A DNA stretch of 64,000 nucleotides from the NCBI RefSeq assembly GCF_964340395.1, contig NC_135568.1:16543776-16607775 (forward strand), read 5' to 3'. The position numbers and the translations under genes were made by a program. The notes under the pieces are model-generated. The model ran no database searches, was not told the DNA's origin, and was given only the letters and a program-made list of their open reading frames with translations. This document shows positions 50,699 to 61,224 of the stretch, piece after piece. Position 1 is the first letter of the stretch, and each line of letters opens with the position of its first letter. The stretch comes from Glandiceps talaboti (Eukaryota > Hemichordata > Enteropneusta > Spengelidae).

Positions 50699-51040
50699 AA
50701 ATCATGTATGGGGTAATTGGTATGTCCTTCATTATGGCATCAAAATAAATATCTCCTTGAGGCTGCTTGGAAACACGCTTTTAGCACAGTTGCTAGGGTT
50801 TAGTCGTGCTATCAACGTGTTAGAAGGCAGTATCTGTCTGCCTGCCTGCCTGTCTGTCTGTCTCTGTCTGTCTATCTGTTAAATTCTTGAAAAAAGTGAT
50901 AGACATTCAAATGATAATACATATACCGTGTAAGAAGACAACGCTAATAGAAATAGCCATGTGATGGCGTATATTGTTAAGATAACAAAAGTGATAGACA
51001 GGCACATAGACAAAAATACAGACAATTGGCATATATATTT

Positions 51041-51118
<78 letters not shown>

Positions 51119-51170
51119 TATTTATAATATTTACCAATATTTACCACCAAAGATGACGTTTACTCAACTA
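50699..51170 (+). repeat. Dispersed repeat, copy 1, split by an AT-rich insertion
   Basis: The stretch 50699-50880 (ATATCTCCTTGAGGCTGCTT, TTTAGCACAGTTGCTAGGGT, GTGTTAGAA, then (CTGT)n) matches 59868-60055. There the sequence runs straight on into TTTACGACCAAAGATGACG. Here the matching TTTACCACCAAAGATGACG appears only at about 51132, after an extra segment of about 250 bp that includes a long (AT)n tract. Confidence 0.65.
51031..51117 (+). repeat. (AT)n microsatellite
   Basis: Almost pure (AT)n with two AAAT or TTTA interruptions near its start. It lies inside the segment that splits the dispersed repeat. Confidence 0.9.
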
Positions 51171-51884
51171 GGTTCGCAGAATCGAGTTAAATTAGGTCAC
51201 CATGAAAAGTCCTGGGGTATAATATGTGTAACAACGTTATGCACACTCTACATTCATAGTTGATTAGAATTGTTAGTTGTAGCTGAATAAGGGAACAGTC
51301 ATTTATATCTGACTGGGCCTGTACTTTTGGTGGGGAGGGGTTATTTTGGAAAAAAAATCACTTTAGGTTTTAGGGTTAATATTGAGTAACATCACTTGTA
51401 GTGCGGATGGTCATTTAGGGAAACAACAACATAAGGGTAGACCTCACACTGTCACATGCACAAGCTCAATAAAACGAACTTCATTCTTTTAAGGGGAGAT
51501 GGTGTCAACGCGATTGCTGAACTTCATTTTTGCACTTCTTCTAGCGAAATTTTGATAACATGTATGCCATCAATGATATGTGTAACAGGAACTGCATGTT
51601 CACAAGGGTTTGATTGCTATGGGATATTTCATCATGGGAGATAGCAAAAATACATTATTCAATGGTTGAACACTGAATATCCATAATAGCTGTTTCTCAC
51701 TGACGTGTATAGCATTTTTGTACTCATTGCATACATTGAATAATGTATTTTTACTTTTCCCTAGTCCGTTGTGCTAATTGAAAAAGGTGACCCTTTTTCA
51801 ATTTCCATATTGACATTTTTTAAAGGCACATGTTGTTTCCCATTATTACCTCCACAGCGGCTTTGTGTTTGCATTGCATCCATC
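51171..51884. other. No gene; 19-bp perfect inverted repeat
   Basis: 51646-51664 (AAAAATACATTATTCAATG) is the exact inverse of 51734-51752, with 69 bp between them. It may be a small hairpin or a worn MITE. Otherwise I see nothing recognisable. Confidence 0.5.
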
Positions 51885-52210
51885 GTTTGGATGTCATTGG
51901 TTGAGCTGAAGGCCAGAACTCCAAAAGATTAGATGAACACATAACTGACAACCTCAGACTGTGGTCAACCCCACCATATTACCCCTAATATCTTGCCTCA
52001 TACCACAAATAAAACTTTTGATATTACTTTACAATGGTAGCAGTAAGATCTAGTTGGTAGTAATGGAACCATGCCGAAAGTATGCAAAGTTAAATAAAAT
52101 ATGAGTCAATGTAAAATGTGATCCTCCCCTAATTTCCATTTTGTAAAGTATTGCCCTCCATCGAGGACAAATCTCTAAAAGTGACCCCCAGCCCTCCCTC
52201 TTGTAAGTAC
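51885..52210 (-). repeat. Diverged inverted copy of block D
   Basis: Read in reverse, the landmarks of block D appear in the same order: GGATGTCATTGGTTGAGCTG, CATATTACCCCTAATATCTTG, ATTACTTTACAATGGTAG, GAACCATGCCGAAAGTATGC and GTAAAATGTGATCCTCC. It is much more diverged than the two near-identical copies, so D is an interspersed family and not only a local duplication. Confidence 0.6.
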
Positions 52211-52586
52211 TGAAGGCGCCCTTATAGTGTTACATAACATTACTGGACCGTTCAAGAAGTCCTCAAGGCAAAAGCATTGAGTTTAGAGTTATCTTCAACA
52301 TCAACGACATCAAACTTATTTCGAAAAAAATTAAATGTGTCACTGCCAAGTTGGCAAATTGAATATTGTCTTCCATATCGTACAACTCGCCATTTACGTC
52401 ACTACTAGTACTGACAGTGGAGATGTTTGTATCACCCCGACGACTGCAAAATAAAACCCCGACATTTCCCGTGATATTTTAGAAGTGCACGCTGTTGCGG
52501 CGTGAATTTGAAAACAGGCAATGTATGTGTACCATACATGGATTTAAACGACTTGCGTACACTATGTAATGTGTATGCAAAAGACA

Positions 52587-52660
52587 ACATATTATCCCCA
52601 ATATCTTGTCATGCTGTTCCCCCTTCACTACTGTGAGAACCGCTCAACTCCTCATACCAC
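52587..52660 (-). repeat. Short fragment of block D, inverted
   Basis: ATTATCCCCAATATCTTGTC, then CCCCTTCACTACTGTGAGA and CTCATACCACA, match the reverse complement of the middle of block D. Confidence 0.5.
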
Positions 52661-52739
52661 AGATTACCAGATTTAAACTGAATGCCTCCTGTAAGGGAAT
52701 CACTAATTATGCAAATAACTCATTAAACGTAAAAAACAA

Positions 52740-53590
52740 AAAACTATTGTACCAGGCTTTGTTTAGACAAGTGATGAACGTGCCAAATTATACGAAATTT
52801 GAAGAGTGCATGATACTGCTTAAGTACTGAATATCGTTCATTATTCAAAATACTCATTAAAGGTAAAGGTTGCAGCAATAAACTTCATACGACAGGTGCA
52901 TATTATTATGGTTGATAAATGTACCATATTATACGAAATTTGAAACTTGCATTTTTAAGATACAACCTAGTTACCTAAAATCGTTAATTATGCAATTGTT
53001 TCAATAAAACTGTAAGCTATATCAACAAATGTTATAGGACATATCCGCTTTGTTATGGTTAACGTATGTACTAAATGATATTGAAAATGAAGTATGCAGT
53101 CTTAAGATATAGCCTAACTACCGAAACTCATTAATTATGCAAATTATTCAACAACACTGTAAGGTACATCAACTAACTTTCTAGGACATACATAATTTTT
53201 TATGGTTAATGTATTTACTGAATTGTATTGAAATTGAAGTATGCAGTCGTAAGATATAGCCTAATTACCAAGAATAAATATTTGTGCAAATTATTCATTA
53301 ACACTGAAAGGTACAACAACAAACTTGATGGAACATATGTGTTTTCTTATGATTAACGTATGTACTAAATTATATTCAATTTGAAGTATGCATTCTTAAG
53401 ATTAGGCTAATTACCGAAATTAATTACCAAAAATAATTAATGATGCAAATTATTCATTAACGTTGTAAGGTACATCGACATATTTTATAGGACAGATATA
53501 TGTTGTTATGTTTAACGAATATACTTAAGATATTGCTTAATTAGTTGATTTTATTGATATGCAAATTTCCCTAATTAATATGAACAGATC
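52740..53590 (+). repeat. Degenerate tandem repeat, period about 148 bp, five copies
   Basis: TTATGGTTAACGTATGTACT and its variants recur near 52907, 53054, 53199, 53348 and 53507 (spacings 147, 145, 149 and 159). Each is followed by GAAGTATGCAGTCTTAAGATATAG-like sequence, TTAATTATGCAAATTATTCA and a TAAGGTACATCAAC-like stretch. A single related unit lies at about 60090-60220. No coding potential. Confidence 0.75.
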
Positions 53591-53765
53591 TCGCTCAAAA
53601 ACTAATCAGGTCTAGCCATTACGCCAAACATTATATGTGCTAAATTTCATTATACTTGAGCCAGCCGTTTGTAAGAAAATGGTGACACAGACAGACACAT
53701 GACAGGCGCACAGACAGACATCCCCCTTTTAATACCTCCCGTACCTTTACGGAAGGTAAAAATTA
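53591..53765 (+). repeat. Dispersed repeat end with CAGA tract, copy 2
   Basis: It shares TCTAGCCATTAC, GTGACACAGACAGACA and TTACGGAAGGTAAAAAT with the region near 3768-3920. It follows the 148-bp tandem repeat directly and is probably the 3' end of the same element. Confidence 0.55.
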
Positions 53766-53809
53766 ATTCTATGCATTGCATTACATTGCATTGATATGTT
53801 ATGATATTA

Positions 53810-54941
53810 CTTTCAAGATTACCCAAGCTTGGTATTGCAGGCATTCCACTAGAGTGTTTCTCTTCATATCTCAAAGACAGACAACATTCGATATCAATAC
53901 AAGGCGTACTATCAGAAACCCAATATTTGCAGTGCGGAGTGCCACAAGGCTCAAGGCTCTGTGCTTAGGCCACTCTTATTCTGTCTATACATATCACCAC
54001 TTGGAAAGCTAATCCGACATTACAATCTCAATTCTCAAAAATTTGCAGATGACAGCCAGGTTTATTGATATCTTTCCTAATCAGACACGTCAACTACAGT
54101 AACTAAGATAGAAACTGCTGCAGATGATATAAAAGCATGTATAATCAAAAACAAACTACAGTTAAATAATGGCAAAACCGAGGTTCTCCTTATCAGGTCT
54201 CAGCTCAACATGATTCCACGCCACATCAACATACGATCGTGTTCTGTGCAGTTAGTGGATTCAGAATGTAGTTGGTGTAACATTTGAAGCCATTATAATA
54301 TCAAGAAATACATCTTAGACATGTATATCAGTTCTGTCTCACCTCCGAACAATTGGTCGCATCCGCCGACAGTACCTTACAAAGGAAGTGTGTCAGAAAC
54401 TTGTTCATGCACATATCATCGAATTACGAGACTACTGCAATGCCCTACTGTATGGGCTGCCAGCAAAAGATATTGTTCCTCTTCAACATGCCCAAAATAA
54501 ATTAGCTAACTGCATACCGCAGCCACATCACATCATCACACCGGTTCTTTCTTCTCTTCACTGGCTACCTGTCCAATACAGGATTCAATACAAAGTACTA
54601 CTGATGACATACAACTAACACTACTCCTGGTTACATCGCTGACTTGATCGACAATTAAACCCACACTTCATTCACTTCGCGCAAATAACAAAAGTCTACT
54701 TCATGTACCCTACTGTAACACAAAGTCATGATGTGAACATGCATTCTTGCGAGCAACGTCAGTTTTATGGAACAGCACACCACTTGAACTTCTCGACTGT
54801 GACAGTGTCGATGAATTCAAGAAGGACATCAAGACACACCTGTTTGCAAAAGCTTTCTCTAATTTTCACAATAATCTACTATTGTTCCTGTTCAGTGCCA
54901 TAGCACATTACTTCGTAATGGATTTTGACGCTATATAAATT

Positions 54942-54957
<16 letters not shown>
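53810..54957 (+). pseudogene. CR1-type LINE, 3' fragment
   Basis: Broken plus-strand frames give the C-terminal half of a CR1-like reverse transcriptase: [27 protein letters not shown] (53936-53953), a small shift, [28 protein letters not shown] with the catalytic FADD at 54042-54053, then IKNKLQLNNGKTEVLLIRS. After further breaks come CNALLYGLPAKDIVPLQHAQ, ITPVLSSLHWLPVQYRIQYK, and LWNSTPLELLDCDSVDEFKK. These are typical of CR1-group elements in aquatic invertebrates. It ends in CGCTATATAAATTATTTTGA followed by a (TTGA)n tail. It has many stops and shifts and no 5' half. Confidence 0.85.
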
Positions 54958-54996
<39 letters not shown>

Positions 54997-55049
54997 CTGA
55001 CTGACCGATTTACTGACTGACTGACTGACTGACTGACTGACTGACTGAC

Positions 55050-55122
<73 letters not shown>

Positions 55123-55225
55123 TGTTGGTTGGTTGGTTGGTTGATTGATTGATTGATTGATTGATTGATTTATTAATTGATTGGTTGGTTGATCGATTGA
55201 TTAATTGTTTGATTGATTGATTGAC
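54946..55225 (+). repeat. 280-bp (TGAT)n/(TGAC)n/(TGGT)n tail of the LINE
   Basis: CR1-group LINEs commonly end in a short tetranucleotide repeat. Here it is about 280 bp and passes through TGAT, TGAC, TGAT, TGGT and TGAT blocks. The NQSI or SVSQ frames on the minus strand are only repeat translation. Confidence 0.9.
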
Positions 55226-55358
55226 AGTGAGCATTGCATTGTGACAAATTATGTAGGAACGAACATCTGAAGGATTTGTTCATACAGAAGGCATTCAGAG
55301 TACAGCTGCTTTATCTTATTTTTCTATAAACTAACTAATAATCAAACTTACTTCAGTC

Positions 55359-55786
55359 AATATGTTAGAGGAGTGGGTGGAAATCTTTTAAAGTGGTATA
55401 TAAATTACCTACTCGACAATCATAGTGACTCAAACGTTTACAGTTCTATCTACAAAAGGTATACATGGTAACGGAAGAAGGGGTTCGTATCGACAGATTG
55501 CTATCCGGTAATTACTTCTGAATCTCAAAATAAACAAGAAACTGACTAACAGGTGGTACTTGGAGGAGAATGGTTCAAAGTTCATTGACGCTCAAATGTG
55601 AAACTGCACAGTTCAGGAATGTTTCTTATACACATACAGGCCTAACCTACCTGTAGACTACAATCACTGTCGCTACTACGTTATTCCGCTATTCTAACTG
55701 ACATTTTGACTTTTTCAAATTGAATTTAAAATTCAAAATCCAAATGTCAGGAGAGCAAGTAGCGTAGTATCGCTAGTCGTTTGAGT
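55359..55786 (+). repeat. Block E copy 1, with a 359-bp MITE-like part
   Basis: This block matches 58894-59306. Its inner part (55428-55786) begins ACTCAAACG and ends CGTTTGAGT, so it has 9-bp TIRs. A looser inverted repeat (TACTACGTTATTCCGCT and AGCAAGTAGCGTAGTA, with TGACATTTTG and CCAAATGTCA) lies near its right end. The right end abuts a satellite unit cut at TGGAAG. The leading 69 bp (55359-55427) are shared with copy 2 but lie outside the TIR part. Confidence 0.6.
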
Positions 55787-58120
55787 TGGAAGGGAACATG
55801 TATTCATTTTGCTATATCGAATCCACGTAGCAAGAGAAATTGGACGTTTGGTATGAGCCCTGGAATATACATATATTTTGAGATTGTTTTGTGATAGTGT
55901 TATTAGTTAGTTGTTAATGTGATCAAATGTTGGAAAAAAATAGTAAATCTCTACTTTTTCCAGGATGGAAACCAACCTATTATTCGGATATAATATCAGT
56001 AAAAGAGATGTCTGGACCAAACTGACATATATGTTTTAGTACAGATAGAGTGTTTTTGATCACTGAATCATGACTTTTCCTAATACATTTAAATTTCTTA
56101 TCTAAAATAATGAAGGTGTTATGTCAGCTGAGGATCAATGGCGTGCGTGTTGTTATGGCAAACGACGCAAAACAAATAAATAAAGAAAAAAAAACTGGTG
56201 TGTAATCTGAATTAGCGTTAATACTTTTCGAGTGGTTCTTTGTTTCTATGTCTAACGTGGTAACAATCCCAGCGTGTTTAAAGTTAAAATATGGCAACTA
56301 ATGCTCACAGGTGTACAATTAAATTTGAAATTTAGTTATCTACAAAAGGGAAGTTGAGCATGTAAACTCTGGAACAATGGTGTATGTTGTTGTCAATGGC
56401 GTGCGTGTTGTTATGGCAAACGACGCAAGGTAAATAAATTAACAAAGAAAAAAATTTGTGTTATCTGAATCAGCATTAATATTTTTCAAGTGTTTCTTTG
56501 TTTCAATGTCGAATGTGGAAAAATCCCATTATGTTTAAAGTTCAATTGTCGCAACTTAATGTTCACAGGTGTAACATTAAAGTTGAAACTTACTTATCTA
56601 CAAAAGGGAAGTTAAGCATGAAAGTCAGGATGAATGGTGTATTTTGTTGTCATGGGAAAGCCTTAAGGAACTTTGGTTATATAATCTGATTCTTTTTATA
56701 GTAGTGTAATTTATCATTAATTTGGATGGACGGTCAGTCTGCTAAATGTTCAACTATCCGAACCCTTGATTAAAGCCCAAATCCATTAAGGCATTGTCAA
56801 ACAGTGTAATATTTAGCCTGTACGTGTCTACTGCAGGCAAACATGTATTTATTTTACCGTATCGAATCTACGTAGCAAGATAAATTAGACGTTTGGTATG
56901 AGCTCTTGAATATTCATATATTTGGACATTGTTTTGTGATAGTGTTATTAGTTAGTTAGTAATGTGATCAAATGTTGGAAAAAAAAAGTCAACCTCTCCT
57001 TGCTCCAGCATGGAAACCAACCTATTATTCGGATATAGTATCAGTAAAAATGATATCTAGACCAAAATGACAGACATGTTTTAGAACTTACAGATGGTAT
57101 TTCATAAGTGAATCATGATCACTTTTGACTATAAATTTGAATTTCTCTTCTAAAATATTGAAGGCGTAAAATAACATGAGGGTAAATGGCGTTCCTGTTG
57201 TCATGGCAAACGACACAAAACAAACAAACAAACAAACAAACAAACAAACAAAAAAAAAAAAAAAAAATGGTCTGTAATCTGAATTAGAGTTAATACTTTT
57301 CAAGTGTTTCTTTTTTCAATGTCTAATATAGTAAAAATCCTAGTCTGTATAAAGTTCAAATGTCGTAAATTAATGTTCACATGTGAACAATTAAATTTGA
57401 AATTTACTTATGTACAAAAGGGAAGATTAGTATGTAGAGTCTGGAATAATTTTACTTTTTGTTGTCGTGGGAAAAGGTTGTAGAACTTTGGGCATATAAT
57501 CTGATTCTTTTTATAGTAGTGTATTTTATCTTTAATTTGGATGGACTGCCAGTCTGCTAAATGTTCAATTATCCGAACCCTTGATTAAAGCTCAAATCCA
57601 TTAAGGCATTGTCAAACAGTGTAATATTTAGCTTGTATGTATGTATGTATGTATGTATGTATGTATGTATGTATGTATGTATGTATGTATGTATGTATGT
57701 ACTGTATGTATGTATGTATGTATGTACTGGAAGCAAATATGTATTAATTTTACCATATCGAATCCACGTAGCAGGAGAAATTAGACATTTGGTATGAACT
57801 CTGAAATATACATATATTTTGATATTGTTTTGTGATAGTGTTATTAGTTAATTTAGTAATGTGATCAAATGTTGAAAAAAATAGTCAATCTCTACTTGCT
57901 CCAGGATGGAAGCCAACCTATTATTCGAATATAATATCAGTGAAGAGATGTCTGGAACAAACTGACATATATGTTTTAGTACAGATAGAGTGTTTTTGAT
58001 CACTGAATCATGACTTTTCCTAACATATTAAAATTTCTTATCAAAATAATAAAGGTGTTATATAAGCTGAGGATCAATGGCGTGTGTGTTGTTATGGCAA
58101 ACGACACAAGACAAATAAAT
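55787..58120 (+). repeat. Second satellite block, duplicate of the 42.8-45.9 kb array edge
   Basis: Units here match 42.8-45.9 kb in order, including GCCTGTACGTGTCTACTGCAGG (56815 versus 43823), the worn unit with GACCAAAATGACAGACATG (57060 versus 44070) and the (CAAA)n tract. One array-core unit of about 0.9 kb present at 44.88-45.80 kb is absent here, while (TGTA)n with a TGTACTG interruption stands at 57634-57729. It is therefore a segmental duplication followed by loss or gain of one unit. Confidence 0.8.
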
Positions 58121-58893
58121 TAGTAAGGGAGAGAGTCAGGAGAAATCATGCTTCCCCAGCCCGTTTTCTGAAAAAGTGACCCGACCAATTTCATTTCGTT
58201 GAAATATGATCCTCCTCTGTTAAAAATAAATGTTTCAAAAAAAGAAACACAACAACAACTACAACAACATATTGGCGGTCACATTTTACTTTGAACCATT
58301 TTTAAAATCTAACTTTGCATTATTTTGGCATGATCCCACCGCTGCCACCAGTTCCAAATCCTACTTCCACTACACCCCACCACTGCAATCATTATATATT
58401 GTATAGTAATGTGAAATATCAGTGAAATGCCGTGAATTAAATGCTAGTTGTGGTGTGAGGGAGAATTGGGTCTCACAGTAGTAAAGGGGGACAACATGGC
58501 AAGATATTTGAGATAATGTGATGCAGTGGAGATGTAGCCCTTGATAATGTGGATGTCAGTTGTGCTCTCACCTAGTCATCGGGAGCACTAGCCGTCAGCT
58601 CAACCAATGACATCCAGATACAGGCATTGATTTAATACAAATACAAACCAAGTAGAGTGGTAGTGGTGGTGGTGGTGGTGGTGGTGGTGGTGGTGGTGGT
58701 GGTGGTGGTAATGGATGGGAATAACAAATGACTTTAAAACTATCGATGTGGTGAGATCTTTATATAGAATAATTCCCTGTCTCCAGAGGGAATTGAACCC
58801 AAGACCTCGTGACTACTAATCTTGAGCTCTAGCAAATATGCAACAGCGATGTTGTGTTAACAGCCAAATCATGATATATATTATAAATATAAA
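58121..58893 (+). repeat. Block D copy 2
   Basis: Near-identical to 45943-46683. The main difference is the (GGT)n tract: about 49 bp (58661-58709) against about 16 bp in copy 1. The minus-strand B-box-like GGTTCAATTCC is kept (58789-58799). It joins block E at AAATATAAAAATA. Confidence 0.8.
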
Positions 58894-59306
58894 AATATGT
58901 TAGAGGAGTGGGTGGAAATCTTTTAAAGTGGTATATAAATTACCTACACGACAATCATAGTGACTCAAACGTTTACAGTTCTATCTACAAAGGGTATACA
59001 TGGTAACGGAAGAAGGGGTTCGTATCGACAGATTGCTATCCGGTAATTACTTCTGAATCTCAAAATAAACAAGAAACTGACTAACAGGTGGTACTTGGAG
59101 GAGAATGGTTCAAGGTTCATTGACGCTCAAATGTGAAACTGCACAGTTCAGGAATGTTTCTTATACACATACAGGCCTACCTACCTGTAGACTACAAGCG
59201 TTATTCCGCTATTCTAACTGACATTTTGACTTTTTCAAATTGAATTTAAAATTCAAAATCCAAATGTCAGGAGAGCAAGTAGCGTAGTATCGCTAGTCGT
59301 TTGAGT
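58894..59306 (+). repeat. Block E copy 2
   Basis: Direct repeat of 55359-55786. The ACTCAAACG...CGTTTGAGT part spans 58963-59306 and lacks about 15 bp near CACTGTCGCTACTAC relative to copy 1. Together the two copies bracket 3.1 kb of satellite plus block D. Confidence 0.7.
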
Positions 59307-59385
59307 TTACAGGTAGCTATAGGCTATAATACAGGCAACGTTGTTCCTTATTTACCAGCTTATATCATGGTTAACCAAAATCCGC

Positions 59386-59539
59386 GTAAATCTATTTGGA
59401 GCTTGTATGTACAGTAAATGTATGACGATTTCTAATACATTAAAATTGTTGTTACAACTTCTACCTTATCCCAAGGGAACGCGAAAGCATCATATATCAT
59501 CATAAATTTACTGTACATACAAGCTCCAATTAGATTTAC
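59386..59539. repeat. Inverted repeat with 34-bp arms (hairpin or MITE)
   Basis: 59386-59419 and 59506-59539 are inverted copies matching at 33 of 34 positions, with core GGAGCTTGTATGTACAGTAA, around an 86-bp centre. No flanking duplication is obvious. Confidence 0.7.
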
Positions 59540-59671
59540 TTGTAGGGCTTAATTCAAATTTAAGACAGTCTGTGCTAATAATTTGGCTTCAGCTAATCGT
59601 TTCAGAATAAATTGTTAAGCCAGATAGCGATAGGGTTAACTCACAAAGGTTCTAGAAATATGTCAACTTAC

Positions 59672-59819
59672 CACGTATACTTCGAATTCGATGAGTTCTT
59701 GAGTTGTTTCGCCAAGGACCTTGTCGAACAGCACTATCAAGGAACCTGGACGCCTTATACTTACGGGTAAACCATTTGATATCGGGGTGGGTTGTAGTAA
59801 TGTCGGGAAAAAATGACGC
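59672..59819 (-). CDS. Candidate orphan exon (partial, unknown protein)
   Basis: On the minus strand a 148-bp open segment is bounded by good splice signals. Upstream is the pyrimidine-rich CTTGCCTGCTTTTGGCAG acceptor (ending at 59820). Downstream is GTAAGTTG (starting at 59671), a near-ideal donor. Read from its second base it encodes HFFPTLLQPTPISNG, LPVSIRRPGSLIVLFDKVLG and ETTQELIEFEVYV with no stop. The composition is ordinary and complex, unlike the repeats around it. I do not recognise the family. No partner exon is seen in this window, so it could be one exon of a gene with long introns, a pseudogene piece, or chance. Only comparison with transcripts can decide. Confidence 0.35.
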
Positions 59820-59867
59820 CTGCCAAAAGCAGGCAAGGAAAACATTTGGTGGTGTCATTAAATCACA

Positions 59868-60020
59868 TGTGGGTTAATTTGCATGTCCTTGATTATAGCA
59901 TTAAAATTGATATCTCCTTGAGGTTGCTTGGAAACACTCTTTTAGCACAGTTGCTAGGGTTTAGTCATGCTATAGCCGTGTTAGAAAGCGGTGTCTGTCT
60001 GCTTGCGCAATTGCTTGCCC

Positions 60021-60055
<35 letters not shown>

Positions 60056-60250
60056 ATTATTTACGACCAAAGATGACGGTTATTCAACTGCCAGTGTATG
60101 TACTGGGTTGTATGGAATTTAATTATTTAGATGTAATCTAATTACAGAAGTTCGTTAATAAATGCAAATTACTCATTAATATTCACATTATGTTTTAATA
60201 CTAGAACGTACATAATAAGTTCATTCCCTTTAGCACCTGGATGAGTGACT
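59868..60250 (+). repeat. Dispersed repeat, copy 2, uninterrupted, with (CTGT)n
   Basis: This matches 50699-50880 and then 51132-51170 without the AT-rich segment found there. The (CTGT)n at about 60018-60053 is pure. Sequence from about 60090 on resembles one unit of the 148-bp tandem repeat near 53 kb, which suggests the same family. Confidence 0.6.
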
Positions 60251-60427
60251 AGTTAGTCCCCGCCAGCGAAGTATAGATTGGGTTGCATCCGTTTGTCTGT
60301 TCGTGCGTCCAAGGCCATTTCTCGGAAATGACTGGATCGATTACTCCCAACCTAGGTACAAGGACATACTATGGCATACATATGCATGTCAATTTATTTT
60401 GTGATACGATCCAATATAGCTGCCAGA
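60251..60427 (+). repeat. Dispersed repeat that hosts the foldback element, left part
   Basis: The run CCCGCCAGCGAAGTATAG, GGTTGCATCCGTTTGTCTG, CATTTCTCGGAAATGACTGG, ATGCATGTCAATTTATTTTG and ATACGATCCAATATAGCTGC resembles a repeat seen in many marine invertebrate genomes. It is broken at 60427 and continues at 63059 after the foldback element. The same consensus recurs at about 63690-63760 and 63840-64000. Confidence 0.65.
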
Positions 60428-60477
60428 TACGGAAGCGTATTAGTGCCAAGTTGTAAGGAAAAAAATAAAATTTAAAA

Positions 60478-60708
60478 TCTCGTAATTACGAGATTTCAAT
60501 TCTCGTAATTACGACTTTTTTCTCGTAATTACGACTTTTTTGTCGTAATTACGAGTTTTCAATTCTCGTAATTACGACTTTTCGATTCTCGTAATTATGA
60601 CTTTTCAATTCTCGTAATTACGACTTTTCGATTCTCGTAATTACGACTTTTTGAATCTCGTAATTACGAGAATCGTAAAGACATTTCTATTCTCGTAATT
60701 ACGTCACA
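60478..60708. repeat. Left palindrome array, about 10 copies of TCGTAATTACGA
   Basis: Ten 14-bp cores of the type (C/G)TCGTAATTACGA(C/G), separated by TTTTCGATT, TTTTCAATT or TTTTT spacers, form the inner part of the left TIR. Each core is its own reverse complement, so each can form a small cruciform. One core carries TTATGA. The last is degraded to TTACGTC. Confidence 0.9.
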
Positions 60709-61190
60709 ATTCTCCGGTAAGTTGATATCTAACTGGAAAAATCACACTGCCATTTTAAGTTCATGTTATAAGCAACAGCTGAGTTCTCAACAACACCCAA
60801 TCATCGGGTAGTAAGTACATTTATGGTGAACTGAACACTCTAATGTAAGTCCAGCAGTGAAATTACATAACACCTATAGGTTAAAAAAAGATATGGCAAT
60901 GAAATAACGTGTTCACATATGTACACACATATACTGGATGCAACAAGAAGTTAGTACTAGGTTCACTGCAATGTTTAAACAGGCAATCTGTCAATGAACT
61001 TAGCCAAATAATAAACACAAAACAAGAATTCCAGAACAACAAGAATTCTTCATCATGAGCAAAGAATTTGTTCAAATAATGGAGTCTAATATTAAACATA
61101 TATATATTCTTCTGAAATTCGGACACAACTCCAACTTATATCCAATGATGAAGATGTAGGGAAACTGTCCAATACAAGACAGGATTACGA

Positions 61191-61224
61191 CTGATGAAGG
61201 ACCTAACGGCCGGTCCGAAACGTC
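61191..61224 (+). ncRNA. Hammerhead-like core motif
   Basis: CTGATGA (61191-61197), an unpaired A, GGACC, an 8-nt loop, GGTCC, GAAA (61217-61220) and CGTC follow the order of a hammerhead ribozyme core: CUGAUGA, stem II, GAAA, then ACGUC. Minimal hammerheads of this type are known at the ends of Penelope-like elements. Helix I cannot be found in the flanks and helix III is almost absent. The extra A also disturbs the usual first pair of stem II. So it is probably a dead relic of a Penelope-like end inside the foldback element. Confidence 0.35.

Noticed and set aside
51031-51117. (AT)n tract as a replication origin or regulatory element
   Set aside because: A simple repeat alone is no evidence for such a role, and it sits in an insertion within a dispersed repeat.
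55359-59306. Block E direct repeats as LTRs of a retrotransposon
   Set aside because: They lack TG...CA ends, and there is no primer-binding site, polypurine tract or gag-pol. The inside is satellite and block D.
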